Shown here in pieces: positions 8,649 through 18,600 of a DNA stretch of 64,000 bases (the first letter of the stretch is position 1; each line of letters opens with the position of its first letter). This DNA is from Lachnospiraceae bacterium (lineage in GTDB: Bacteria; Bacillota_A; Clostridia; Lachnospirales; Lachnospiraceae). The notes under the pieces were generated by a model, which saw only the letters and a list, made by a program, of their open reading frames with translations, ran no database searches and had not been told where the DNA came from. The stretch is from NCBI GenBank assembly GCA_024690425.1, contig JAILCT010000180.1:1-64000 (forward strand). Reading direction: 5' to 3'. A program made the translations under genes and the position numbers.

Positions 8649-9428
8649 CTATTTTTTCTTCTTTAGCTCCTCTATCTCATCAAAGATAACGGGGTTAAGT
8701 ACCTTAATATAGGTACCCTTCATGCCCGAAGATCTTGACTCGATAACTCCGGCGCTCTCAAACTTACGAAGGGCATTGACTATAACAGAACGGGTTATCC
8801 CAACCCTGTCAGCTATCTTACTCGCCACAAGTATGCCTTCGTTGCCGTCAAGTTCATCAAAAATATGGATGATGGCTTCCATCTCCGAAAAGCTCAGCGT
8901 GCCTATGGCTGACTTAACAACCTGGAGCTTCCTGTTCTCCTCGGCATTCTCCTCATTTACTGCGCGGAGCATCTCAAGACCCACAACAGTAGAACCATAT
9001 TCACACAATATTATATCGTCAATTGTGTAGTGTTCCTTAACCTTATAGATGAATAAAGTTCCCAGTCTCTCACCGGCAATATCTATGGGTGTAACTATAG
9101 CCTGATACTTATTGCTCTCGGACACTTCGAATCCGAGTGTCTCGAGATTGACGTCCTCCTTGGTGGAGAGCACGCCGAGAAGACGCTCGTTCAGCATATG
9201 GTCGATGATACCGCCCACTTCATACTTCAGGAGTCCTTCTATCTCACCTATATCCTCACGCGCTCCGGTCCCGAGGATCTTGCCCTTCTTGCTGATGACC
9301 AGAACATTTGACTCAAGAATGTCCTTAAGCACATCGCAAATATCATTAAATACAACCTTACTCGAACTGTTATTGTGCAACAGTTTCTGTATCATCCTGG
9401 TCTTATCAAGCAATTGAACGCTGCTCAT
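8649..9428 (-). CDS. codY: GTP-sensing global transcriptional repressor CodY
   Basis: CodY represses stationary-phase, amino-acid and motility genes when GTP and branched-chain amino acids are plentiful. An N-terminal GAF domain (about 1-155) is joined to a winged helix with the conserved SKIADRVGITRSVIVNALRK recognition helix (about 203-222), nearly identical to the Bacillus protein. Length (259) is normal. I chose the second of two adjacent ATGs (9428) because its spacing from GGAGG is better and it gives the usual MSSVQLLDKTR start. It sits directly upstream of flgB as in B. subtilis, where CodY represses the fla/che promoter. Confidence 0.98.
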   Translation of the reverse strand: MSSVQLLDKTRMIQKLLHNNSSSKVVFNDICDVLKDILESNVLVISKKGKILGTGAREDIGEIEGLLKYEVGGIIDHMLNERLLGVLSTKEDVNLETLGFEVSESNKYQAIVTPIDIAGERLGTLFIYKVKEHYTIDDIILCEYGSTVVGLEMLRAVNEENAEENRKLQVVKSAIGTLSFSEMEAIIHIFDELDGNEGILVASKIADRVGITRSVIVNALRKFESAGVIESRSSGMKGTYIKVLNPVIFDEIEELKKKK

Positions 9429-9495
9429 CATCTACCTCCGAAGCAAATCTTTTCAGATTTTTTTGATTTGTTTAAACAAATTTTGCAACAACTTT

Positions 9496-9524
9496 ATCAT
9501 AACATAAACAAGCGCAATAATCAA
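9496..9524 (-). promoter_or_regulatory. codY promoter embedded in a hairpin
   Basis: On the minus strand TTGATT (9524-9519), a 17-base spacer and TATGAT (9501-9496) form a good sigma-A promoter. The -35 box lies in the loop side and the spacer in the stem of the topA-codY intergenic hairpin. Confidence 0.6.
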
Positions 9525-9542
9525 TTATTATCGCGCTTGTTT
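9506..9542 (-). terminator. Hairpin between topA and codY, probable topA terminator
   Basis: A 10-bp stem (AAACAAGCGC/GCGCTTGTTT) is extended by a bulged AT-rich inner stem and located 62 bases after the topA stop. The U tract on the minus strand is poor (TTTATGTTATG), so termination may be partial. Confidence 0.5.
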
Positions 9543-9603
9543 CTTGAATATTTTTTATTTTTTTGTATATTTTCAAACTATTTGTGATAAAAGTACCATT
9601 TTA

Positions 9604-11679
9604 TCAACTATTCCCTGTTTTGTTCATTATATGCCCGCAATCCTTGTTGATGCACAGAAGCTTGCTTCCCTTCTCAACCATAAGACCGCCGCACTTCTCA
9701 CAGGGTGTCGCCACGGGCTTCTGCCACGACATGAACTCACAGTCAACTCCCGACTCGCAGCCATAGAACCTGCGGCCCTTCTTGGTCTTCCTGACCACTA
9801 TCTCCTTACCGCAGTTAGGACACTTGATACCGATCTTCTCAAGATAAGGCTTGGTATTCCTGCACTCAGGGAAACCGGGACAGGCGAGAAACTTACCGTG
9901 GGGACCGTACTTAAGGACCATATTCCTTCCGCACAGGTCACAAACCTCATCTGTAACCTCGTCTGCGATATCAACCTTCTCAAGTTCCTTCTCGGCAGCC
10001 TTGACAGCTTCATCAAGGTCGGGATAGAAGTTCCTGATTATAGTCTTCCAGTCAACTGTTCCTTCCTCAACATTATCAAGGAGCATCTCAAGGTTGGCTG
10101 TAAATTCCTTATCAACTATCGAAGGGAACGCTTCAACCATCATCTGGTTGACGACCTCACCAAGCTCGGTAACATAAAGGTTCCTTCCTTCCTTAGTTAT
10201 ATATCTTCTTGCAAGTATGGTGGTAATGGTGGGGGCATAAGTGGATGGACGTCCGATCCCCAGCTCCTCCATCGCCTTTACCAGTGTCGCCTCTGTAAAA
10301 TGCGCCGGCGGCTGTGTGAAATGCTGCTTCTCGTCTACACTGTCAAGGGTAAGGACCGAGTCGGTAGAGATTGACTTGGACAGAACTCCCTGCTGCTCCT
10401 CTTCCTTGTCATCAACCGTATATACGGACATAAACCCTTCAAATGACAGCTTCTGTGAAGAAGCCGAAAACCTGTGCCTGCCTGCCTCGATCTTAACCGA
10501 TGTAGTCTCATATCTTGCGCTCGTCATCATGCTGGCCGCAAATCTCTTCCATATGAGTGTGTACAGGCGCAGCTGGTCCCTGCTCAGCGATTCCTTCATC
10601 GATTCGGGTGTTCTGCTTATATCTGTCGGCCTTATCGCCTCGTGCGCATCCTGTATCTTCTTGCCGGTCTTCTTGCCGCCGCTGGCTTCACCGGCATACT
10701 CATCGCCGTATCTTTCCTTTATATAAGCTATAGCATTGGCTTCAGCCTCAGCAGCTACCCTTGTCGAATCGGTACGCAGATAAGTTATCACACCGACCGT
10801 TCCGTTGCCCTTAATGTCAACACCTTCGTAGAGTTGCTGTGCTATACGCATTGTTTTCTGGGTTGAGAAGTTAAGGACCTTGCTCGCTTCCTGCTGAAGC
10901 GTGGATGTGGTAAAGGGAAGGGGCTGCTTCCTGATCCGTTCACCATTCTTCACTTCCGCAACCCTGAACTTCTCCCTGTTGATATCTTCTATAACGGCAT
11001 CAAGTTCACTCTTGGAACTTATCTCATTCTTACTGTCCGAACTTCCCGTGTAATGTGCCCTGAAGGGCTTCTTCTCTCCCTTTACTCCGAGAACCGCGTC
11101 AAGAGTCCAGTATTCCTTCGGAATAAAAGCATTTATGTCTTCTTCACGTTCGCATATTATCCTAAGGGCAACAGACTGTACCCTTCCGGCGCTCAGGCCC
11201 CTCTTAACCTTGGCCCACAGGAGGGGTGATATCCTGTATCCCACCATACGGTCAAGCATTCTCCTCGCCTGCTGGGCATTAACAAGATCCATATCTATAT
11301 CGCGTGCATTCTTCAAGGACTCCTTAACAGCGCTCTTGGTTATCTCATTGAAGGTTATCCTGTATACCTTTTTATCCTGAAGCTTAAGGGCATAGTAAAG
11401 GTGCCATGATATGGCTTCCCCCTCGCGGTCAGGGTCGGTTGCGAGGTATATCTTATCGGCCTTCTTTACTTCCTTACGCAGGGCCGCTACAAGATCACCC
11501 TTACCTCTTATCGTTATATACTTGGGCTCATAATCATTGTCAACATCTACTCCAAGGCTGCTCTTGGGCAGATCACGAACATGACCGTTGCTGGCCATTA
11601 CTTCATAATTGCTGCCAAGAAATTTCTTTATCGTCTTGACCTTGGCAGGTGACTCGACTATAACAAGACTCTTACTCAT
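9604..11679 (-). CDS. topA: DNA topoisomerase I
   Basis: Type IA topoisomerase of 691 residues that relaxes negative supercoils. The Toprim domain begins at residue 4 (LVIVESPAKVKTIKKFLG), the DPDREGEAISWHL metal motif is near 112, and the catalytic Tyr is in ITYLRTDSTR (about 295-305). Three C-terminal zinc ribbons follow (CDLCGR...C, CPNCGK...C, CEKCGG...CINKDCG, about 575-685), the normal Firmicutes arrangement. The ATG follows AGGATGGATA. The neighbours dprA and codY match the B. subtilis locus. Confidence 0.98.
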   Translation of the reverse strand: MSKSLVIVESPAKVKTIKKFLGSNYEVMASNGHVRDLPKSSLGVDVDNDYEPKYITIRGKGDLVAALRKEVKKADKIYLATDPDREGEAISWHLYYALKLQDKKVYRITFNEITKSAVKESLKNARDIDMDLVNAQQARRMLDRMVGYRISPLLWAKVKRGLSAGRVQSVALRIICEREEDINAFIPKEYWTLDAVLGVKGEKKPFRAHYTGSSDSKNEISSKSELDAVIEDINREKFRVAEVKNGERIRKQPLPFTTSTLQQEASKVLNFSTQKTMRIAQQLYEGVDIKGNGTVGVITYLRTDSTRVAAEAEANAIAYIKERYGDEYAGEASGGKKTGKKIQDAHEAIRPTDISRTPESMKESLSRDQLRLYTLIWKRFAASMMTSARYETTSVKIEAGRHRFSASSQKLSFEGFMSVYTVDDKEEEQQGVLSKSISTDSVLTLDSVDEKQHFTQPPAHFTEATLVKAMEELGIGRPSTYAPTITTILARRYITKEGRNLYVTELGEVVNQMMVEAFPSIVDKEFTANLEMLLDNVEEGTVDWKTIIRNFYPDLDEAVKAAEKELEKVDIADEVTDEVCDLCGRNMVLKYGPHGKFLACPGFPECRNTKPYLEKIGIKCPNCGKEIVVRKTKKGRRFYGCESGVDCEFMSWQKPVATPCEKCGGLMVEKGSKLLCINKDCGHIMNKTGNS

Positions 11680-11781
11680 TATCCATCCTCACGTGAATTT
11701 AAAATCAAACTTTGCTAACAATAGCATAAATATAATCTGATTTCAAGTAAGAAATCTTTCATCAGCACGGTAAGCATATGC

Positions 11782-12903
11782 TCACCCTTCGCCCAAGCTG
11801 ACCGAAAGCCAGTCCTTTATCCTTACATAACAGCCCTTGCCTGATTCTCCCGCAAGGCCTTTTATCCTCAGTTCGATAAGCATTGAGATAACATCCCTTA
11901 CATCCATTTTAAGTTCATCCGATATCTGTCCGACACTCTTGGCATAAGGTTCAAGACAATCGTAGACTTTCTTCTCATTTTCAGGAAGCCTCACCCTTTT
12001 CTTTATGATCTTTTTCTTCCTATTATCAAATGCGTCATCGATGATATACATTATATCTTCAGCGCATGTAACAGGATATGCTCCCTGCTTCCACAGGTTC
12101 AGGCATCCCATGCTCAAAGGATCCGATATCCGTCCGGGTATGATCGCAACATCCCTCCCCTGTTCAAGAGCCATATCCGCCGTTATCATCGTACCGGATC
12201 TTTCCCTTGCCTCAACTATCAGAACAACCTGAGACAGTGCAGATATTATCCTGTTCCTTGCCGGGAACATACCTGCCTTGGGTTCATTGTATATCCCGTA
12301 TTCCGAGATAAGCCCGCCTTCCTCCTTAAGCCTCTCATAGAGCCTTCTGTTTGAGGCAGGATAGCAGATATTCACTCCGTTCCCAAGGACCCCGAAAGAC
12401 CTCCCGCCTGCATCAAGGGCTCCTCCCTGGGCAAGACCGTCAATCCCGTAGGCCATTCCGCTTATTATCTGGACTCCGTAACCGGCAAGGTCCGCCCCAA
12501 ACCTCTGAGCATTGATCCTTCCGTACTGGGAGCAGTCCCTGGCCCCTATTATCGCGACTGCCGGCTTAGTATCATCCGGAATATCACCGAGGACAAAAAT
12601 TGCAAACGGATGCCCCGGGATCTCCTTTAGCCTGGCAGGGTATTCCTCATGATAATATGGAATAAACCTTATCCCTGTTTTTACAAGCTTGTCATACTCA
12701 CCGTCAATATCCCACTTATTTCGCTGCTTTATTATCTCATCCGCATATTTCTCACTTATCCCTTCTATGGACATAAGCTCATTTCTGTCAGCCTCATACA
12801 GCCTTCTCGTTGACCCTGCTGCCAGTGCCGTCTTTCTTACATGACCCGGAACCTCCCTCTTCATTCCGGCCCACCAGTAATCATATTTTATTTCTTCTTG
12901 CAT
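11782..12903 (-). CDS. dprA: DNA processing protein DprA (Smf)
   Basis: DprA loads RecA on incoming single-stranded DNA during natural transformation. The protein (373 residues) has an N-terminal helix-hairpin-helix-like region (residues 30-65), a Rossmann-type core with AIIGARDCSQYG, SGMAYGIDGLAQGGAL and VLGNGVNICYP, and a C-terminal winged helix (about 300-360). It lies 10 bases after comM, so the two competence-type genes form a unit. DprA is also retained by bacteria not known to transform. Confidence 0.95.
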   Translation of the reverse strand: MQEEIKYDYWWAGMKREVPGHVRKTALAAGSTRRLYEADRNELMSIEGISEKYADEIIKQRNKWDIDGEYDKLVKTGIRFIPYYHEEYPARLKEIPGHPFAIFVLGDIPDDTKPAVAIIGARDCSQYGRINAQRFGADLAGYGVQIISGMAYGIDGLAQGGALDAGGRSFGVLGNGVNICYPASNRRLYERLKEEGGLISEYGIYNEPKAGMFPARNRIISALSQVVLIVEARERSGTMITADMALEQGRDVAIIPGRISDPLSMGCLNLWKQGAYPVTCAEDIMYIIDDAFDNRKKKIIKKRVRLPENEKKVYDCLEPYAKSVGQISDELKMDVRDVISMLIELRIKGLAGESGKGCYVRIKDWLSVSLGEG

Positions 12904-12913
12904 TCACATAACC

Positions 12914-14434
12914 TCATCCCATTATCTCAGAATCATTAAGCTGTATGGCTTCCGCAAGGTGCTCCCTGCCGATATCGGCAAGCCCGTCCATATCTGCTAT
13001 GGTCCTTGCCACCTTAAGGATCTTAAAGTAAGACCTTGCAGAAATATCAAGGCTTGAAAGGGCCCCGGCAAACCAGTCCCTGACATCTTCATCAAGCCTG
13101 CAGAACCGCTCTGTCTCATCCGGGCCCATCTGTGAATTAAAAAGGATACCCAGTCCCTTAAATCTCTCCTTCTGTATATTCTGGACCCGTTCCACCCTTC
13201 TCCTTACTTCGGAAGATGACTCTGCCTCCTCCCTGCTCATCATCGATCCGTAATCAAGCTTTTCAACATCAACGCATATATCCATCCTGTCAAGAAGAGG
13301 ACGGCTCAGCCTGTTTAAGTATTTACGTCTTGCAACTTCCGTACATCTGCATCTTGACAGATCGGGCCAGGCTCCACAGGGGCAGGGGTTCATTGCCCCT
13401 ACAAGCATAAAGTCGGCCGGATATACGTATGTACCATGATTCCTCGTAATGGTGATCTTCCTGTCTTCCAGGGGCTGCCTCAGAACCTCAAGACTGTACC
13501 TTGAAAACTCAGCCATTTCATCCAGAAACAGAACACCCCGATGGGCAAGTGACACATTTCCCGGCCTCGGGTAAATGCCTCCTCCGGTCATTGCAACATC
13601 GGTAGCGGTATGATGCGGGCTTACAAACGGGCGATGTCTTATATGAGCATCATCGGGATGCAGCAGGCCGGCGACCGAATAGATACTCAGTACCTCAAGA
13701 GATTCCTTCCTTGTCAGCGGCGGGAGTATGGTCGGAATACACTTGGCAAGCATTGACTTGCCTGCCCCGGGCGCTCCGACCATAAGCATATTGTGCATGC
13801 CGGCTGCAGCTATCTCCAGTCCTCGTCTCGCCGTTTTCTGTCCTCTGACGTATTTAAGGTCATTCCCTAAGTCCCGATCATCCGGGCATTCGTATGTCAC
13901 AGCATGCACAGGCTCCGGATCGGTCTCCTTGTTAAGATAATCCACCGCTTCCGACAGGCTGCCTGCTCCTATCACCGTTATACCTTCCGACATGGCTGCT
14001 TCCGAAGCATTCTCCATAGGTACGATGCATCTGCTGATACCCATCTCTGCTGCCCTTAATACCATCGGAAGCACTCCGTTTATACCGCTCAGCCTTCCGT
14101 TCAGCATAAGTTCCCCCAGTATAAGCGTATCGGGGAGCATATCCTGCTTCACTTCGCCCATGGCCGCAAGAAGGGCTATCGCCATCGGCAGGTCATATCC
14201 GGTTCCCTGCTTTTTTATATTACCCGGCGACAGGTTAAGCGTGATCCTTTTAACCGGGATGGAATAAGAAGAGTTCCGAAGAGCTGTCTTAACTCTTTCC
14301 TTAGCCTCTCTGACCTCGGCAGAAAGATAGCCTACCAGCTCAAACATCGGCATACCGTCCGAGATATCGGCCTCTACTCTTACGAGAAAACCGTCCATCC
14401 CGTGTATACCGAAAGATAATACACTGCTAAACAT
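12914..14434 (-). CDS. comM: ComM/YifB family Mg-chelatase-like AAA ATPase
   Basis: A 506-residue AAA+ protein. The N-terminal ChlI-type domain (1-170) is followed by the AAA core with Walker A GAPGAGKSM (about 219-227) and Walker B LFLDEMAEF, a zinc-finger-like Cys cluster (NPCPCGAWPDLSRCRCTE, about 350-368), and a C-terminal Mg-chelatase domain with RSYFKILKVARTIADM. ComM is a hexameric branch-migration helicase for integration of transformed DNA in Vibrio and Haemophilus. That activity is assumed here from family. The ATG follows CGGAGGAATT. Confidence 0.93.
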   Translation of the reverse strand: MFSSVLSFGIHGMDGFLVRVEADISDGMPMFELVGYLSAEVREAKERVKTALRNSSYSIPVKRITLNLSPGNIKKQGTGYDLPMAIALLAAMGEVKQDMLPDTLILGELMLNGRLSGINGVLPMVLRAAEMGISRCIVPMENASEAAMSEGITVIGAGSLSEAVDYLNKETDPEPVHAVTYECPDDRDLGNDLKYVRGQKTARRGLEIAAAGMHNMLMVGAPGAGKSMLAKCIPTILPPLTRKESLEVLSIYSVAGLLHPDDAHIRHRPFVSPHHTATDVAMTGGGIYPRPGNVSLAHRGVLFLDEMAEFSRYSLEVLRQPLEDRKITITRNHGTYVYPADFMLVGAMNPCPCGAWPDLSRCRCTEVARRKYLNRLSRPLLDRMDICVDVEKLDYGSMMSREEAESSSEVRRRVERVQNIQKERFKGLGILFNSQMGPDETERFCRLDEDVRDWFAGALSSLDISARSYFKILKVARTIADMDGLADIGREHLAEAIQLNDSEIMG

Positions 14435-14523
14435 AATTCCTCCGTATTCAGTTACCTTAAATGGGAATTAAAACAAGAAAAACCTATGTGCACAAAACAT
14501 GATAATATATTTATCCCTAAAAG

Positions 14524-15621
14524 TCAAAGTCCGTTTTCTTTCTTTATAGCTTCGGCATCCATGATATATCTTGAATCAAATGACTTAAGGATATCAACAA
14601 CCTCAAGGCCTTCATAAACCGAAGACCTCGCAAGATCTATGATCGTATTGCTGGAAAAGACGAGTACCATGGGCTTTAAAAGATTCCTGGGGTTGGTGCT
14701 TAAAACAAGCGCAGTCTCACCATTGGACAGTTCGACACTGGTACCTTCCGAAAGGAAGCTGACGCTCTTCTCGAGTCCGTTTACCACATCGGTATCGTAC
14801 CATTCTGGATTGCTCACGAGAAACTTAAGCGCTCCTATCCTGCTTAAAGGCTCATGCCGTATATCCATAGCCGTAAGATTGTCAAAGGTATTGGCAACCA
14901 TAAGTATCTTGGCTCCCAGGACCATCTTGGCATTATCCTTCTCCTGACCCGTCTCAAATGAATCAAGATGCCTGAATGCCTGCATCATTATCCTCTTTAT
15001 CGCCGGCGTCGACGAGAAGCACTCTTCGATGATGTCCGCTCCGTGAAGCTCACACTTCTTCATGTAGACTTCATCCTCGGGTTCAAGTTCTTCCTTGGTA
15101 ACAAGCTCAACAGGTATGTCGAGCTTGCCTATATCATGCACGAGAGCGGCAAGTACCGTATCTCCCATCTCATCAAATCTCATACCCATGCTGCTGCCTA
15201 TCAGGGCGCAAAGTATCGCCACGTTGCTCGAATGCTTGACAACGTAATCCTCTGCTCCTCTTAAGTTCTGTACAAAGTTGATGGGATGGCTGATCCTTGC
15301 GAACTGTGACACATATTTGTCGGCCAGCTGACGCAGCTTGGAAACCTTGCCGGTCTTCCTTACTGCCACAAGTTCATCCATAAGTGCGAACTCAGAAACG
15401 ATCTGGAACTTCTCGAATTCAATATCCTCTTCAGACATGGGCGGAAGGGGTTCGGTTGGTTCAAGCACATATACACCCATAAGGCCGAAATTCCTCGCAG
15501 ATTCTATACTGGCCCTGGTGAGCTTGCTGTCACGTTCATAGAGCAGAACGCCCTTCTTGTTATAGATAGGCTTACCCAGCCTCATTCCTTCCTTGAGATC
15601 TTCCCTCTTAACGAACTTCAT
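14524..15621 (-). CDS. HD-GYP-like phosphodiesterase-family protein lacking the GYP signature
   Basis: The 365-residue protein has an N-terminal DUF3391-type region (LKEGMRLGKPIYNKKGVLLYERDSKLT, residues 9-35 in part) and an HD domain (about 120-270) with KHSSNVAILCALIG, VHDIGKLDIP and CELHGADIIEE. The position expected to read HHE-DG-GYP reads FRHLDSFETGQ, so the GYP motif and one metal-coordinating His are lost. Canonical HD-GYP enzymes hydrolyse cyclic-di-GMP; this one may be inactive, altered or a binding protein. A C-terminal beta-rich segment (about 280-345) resembles the extra domain of clostridial homologues. It lies 22 bases after the GGDEF/EAL gene, implying joint expression. Confidence 0.8.
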   Translation of the reverse strand: MKFVKREDLKEGMRLGKPIYNKKGVLLYERDSKLTRASIESARNFGLMGVYVLEPTEPLPPMSEEDIEFEKFQIVSEFALMDELVAVRKTGKVSKLRQLADKYVSQFARISHPINFVQNLRGAEDYVVKHSSNVAILCALIGSSMGMRFDEMGDTVLAALVHDIGKLDIPVELVTKEELEPEDEVYMKKCELHGADIIEECFSSTPAIKRIMMQAFRHLDSFETGQEKDNAKMVLGAKILMVANTFDNLTAMDIRHEPLSRIGALKFLVSNPEWYDTDVVNGLEKSVSFLSEGTSVELSNGETALVLSTNPRNLLKPMVLVFSSNTIIDLARSSVYEGLEVVDILKSFDSRYIMDAEAIKKENGL

Positions 15622-15643
15622 CCCTTACTCCCCTTATTCACCC

Positions 15644-18600
15644 TCACAGGTACTCTTTTATAAACTCCTCGAATTCATTTACAGGTATAGGTCTGGAATA
15701 ATAATAACCTTGAGCGATATCACAGTCAATACTATTAAGAAAATCAAGCTGTTCCTTTGTCTCGACTCCCTCGGCGATAACATCAAGTCCGATCATCTTG
15801 GCCATCCTTACGGATGACTCAACTATTATCTTCCCCCTCTGGGTTGACATTATCTCATCAAGGAAGAAACGGTCGATCTTCATAGTATCTATCGGCGCTT
15901 TCCTCAGCATATTTAACGATGAATATCCGGATCCGAAATCATCCATGAGTATCCTGAAGCCGCGTGACTTTAACTCACCCATCTCTTCAAACAGTTCTGA
16001 AACATCTTCCATGAAAAGGTTCTCGGTTATTTCGATCTCAAGATACCTGTTCTCAAAGCCGTATTTCTTAACAAGACCGGTAAGAACTTCAACTATATCG
16101 GTTTCGCCTATATGACGCCTTGATACGTTTACCGATATGGGAAGCATTATCCCCCTCTCCTGCAGCTTTACTATATACTTACAGGCCTCTTCCCACATAA
16201 AGGAATCAAGCCTTGTAATAAAGCCGTTATCCTCAAAAAGGGAAAGAAAGGTTGCGGGAACAAGGATTCCCTTGGTCGGATGCCGCCACCTTACCAGTGC
16301 CTCCGCACCGCATATCTTACCTGTTTTTATGTTGATCTGCGGCTGAAGGAACATCTCAAACTCACCGCTTGAGAGTGCCTGTTCCATCTCATTCTCTATC
16401 TCGGCCTGCTCGCGCATCTTAAGCCTTATGACATCATCATATACAGCATAATTACTTATCGCAGTTCCCTTAAGCTGCTTCTTCACCGCCCTGGCCCTGT
16501 CACACATGAGCCTTGCGGGCATGTTCACATCAACTATCTTGTATATACCGTATACTAATGATATGGGCGCCGGTGCTTCCGGACTATTTCTCATCCGCTC
16601 ACTTAACAGGGTCATAAAATCAAGCAGTGCCTGTTCGGTATCGTAAGTGTACAGAAGATTGAAGATATCGGCCTGATACCTGCAGGCAAACAGATCGGCG
16701 GGAAGTACCCGTTTTAGTTCCCTGCCCATCAGGCTTAAGCACTTGTTTCCCGCATCTATACCATATCGGTCGTTGATTATCCTGAACTTGTCGATATCAA
16801 CGGATATTATGGCCATCTGCTTATCTTCATTGAGATGAACGTACTTCTCCACCTGCCTGTAGAAGGCTTCGGCATTATACAGATCCGTAACGGAATCATA
16901 GTCCGCCCTGTATTCCATCTCCGCCTTGACCTTCATCTCCGCATCAACATTCTGGAATGTTGCAAGATACCTTACGGGCTTGTTATTAAGGCCGTGCAGC
17001 GGTTGTATGATGACCGTATACCAGACGGGAACATTGTTCTTGTTGTAAAGACGTACCGTTGTCTTAAGTGTCTGATTCGAGGTCCTTATCTTATCAACAT
17101 AATTATCGAATTCAGGCTTATCATCCTCATAGGCTTTAAGCTGGCCCACTATATCCCATGCCCCGTGCAGGCCCTTAACATTTACATCAAATATCTCATC
17201 AAACATGGGGCATACATAGTACGTATCATCGGAAACATAGTACTCATATACAAGTATGCCCGTCATTTCGTTCACGTTCTCATGCCGCTCGTTCGACAGG
17301 GCCATCTCCTTTAGGATGTCGCTCTTCTGCTTCATTATCTCGTAGCGGACCTTGGTCTCTATATTATCAAGCCGGTGCTTTATGTACTCATTTACATTCA
17401 ACAGGATGATGAGCACTCGAGGCGAGCCGTCGGTACTTAACACTGAATAAAGATTATACCACTCATACTCATCCTCGATATTCTTAAGCCTTATCTCGGA
17501 ACACAGGATGGAATTACCAAGATGCCTTGCCTGCTTGATATATTTGGGATCGCTGACTTCCAGGAAGGTACCCTTATCCTCAGGACATACAACATTCTCG
17601 GCAAAATAATCCCTGAGCATCTGATAGTTCTTGATCCTCTTATCCATGACGCTCTTAATATTCTCTTCCTTGATCCTTATGCAGGAATTCATCGCAATAT
17701 CGACATCCCAAATAACATCCTGCATGGCAATAAGGGATGTTCTTACCCTTACCTTACTCTCGTTTATCTCCTCCTCCTGCTTCTTTACATTCTCATTTAC
17801 GGAAGCGATGAGGTAGATGTTCTTTCCATTCCTTAAGCTTACCCGGGTAGTCCTTGACTGCACCGCACTCCTTAAGGATGTTGAATATATTTCGGAATCA
17901 TATGAAGACACGCCCTTGCCCATGTTCCTTATCGGGCAATCCGGACAGGGCTCCGAATAACCCTTGTTCTGCACATAACAGAGCCCCGGCTCTCCGGAAT
18001 CAAGCCTGTCCTTTAACATGTCGTTCCTGTACAGGATATGGTAATCCTCATCAACGGCATATGCCCAGGAGCACATGGGATCGAGAATATTGGTCACGAG
18101 TTCCATTTCCTTGGTAGACAGGATAGGATTAATGGATTTCTCCATTCTCTCCATATTCTCGTTATACATCACGTATGTATCCTTACCCGACCGCTTGGCA
18201 TCATCAAGCGCCTTAAGAGCACGCTCGTAAAGAGCCGCTTCCGAGGCACCTTCCTTCTTCATGACAGCAATCCCGATCGATACCGTGATCGCACCGCCAA
18301 GCTCCTTCCATACATTCCTGACTGTCTGGCCCACATAGGCGGCACGCTCTTCAAGAATGTTTACGCTCCTTATACCCTTCATAAAGACGGCAAAGCGGTC
18401 CTTACCAACCCTGCCTATAAGATCGGAACCCCTGAATGCACGCTTTAATATCCTTGCAATCTCAACCAGGACTCCTTCAGCGCTTATATCATTGTTTATC
18501 TCTTTCCAGTCATCATAGTCGTCTACGTCAACAAGGATCAGATTGGGAACAAAATCATCCCCGCTTCCGCCCAGGTACTCATCCGCAAACCTCGCAAAAG

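Noticed and set aside
9447..9463. CodY-binding box upstream of codY
   Set aside because: AAAAATCTGAAAAGATT differs from the 15-base consensus at about five positions, too weak to claim autoregulation.
9544..10374. 276-codon plus-strand frame
   Set aside because: Antisense to the zinc-ribbon end of topA; no similarity to any family.
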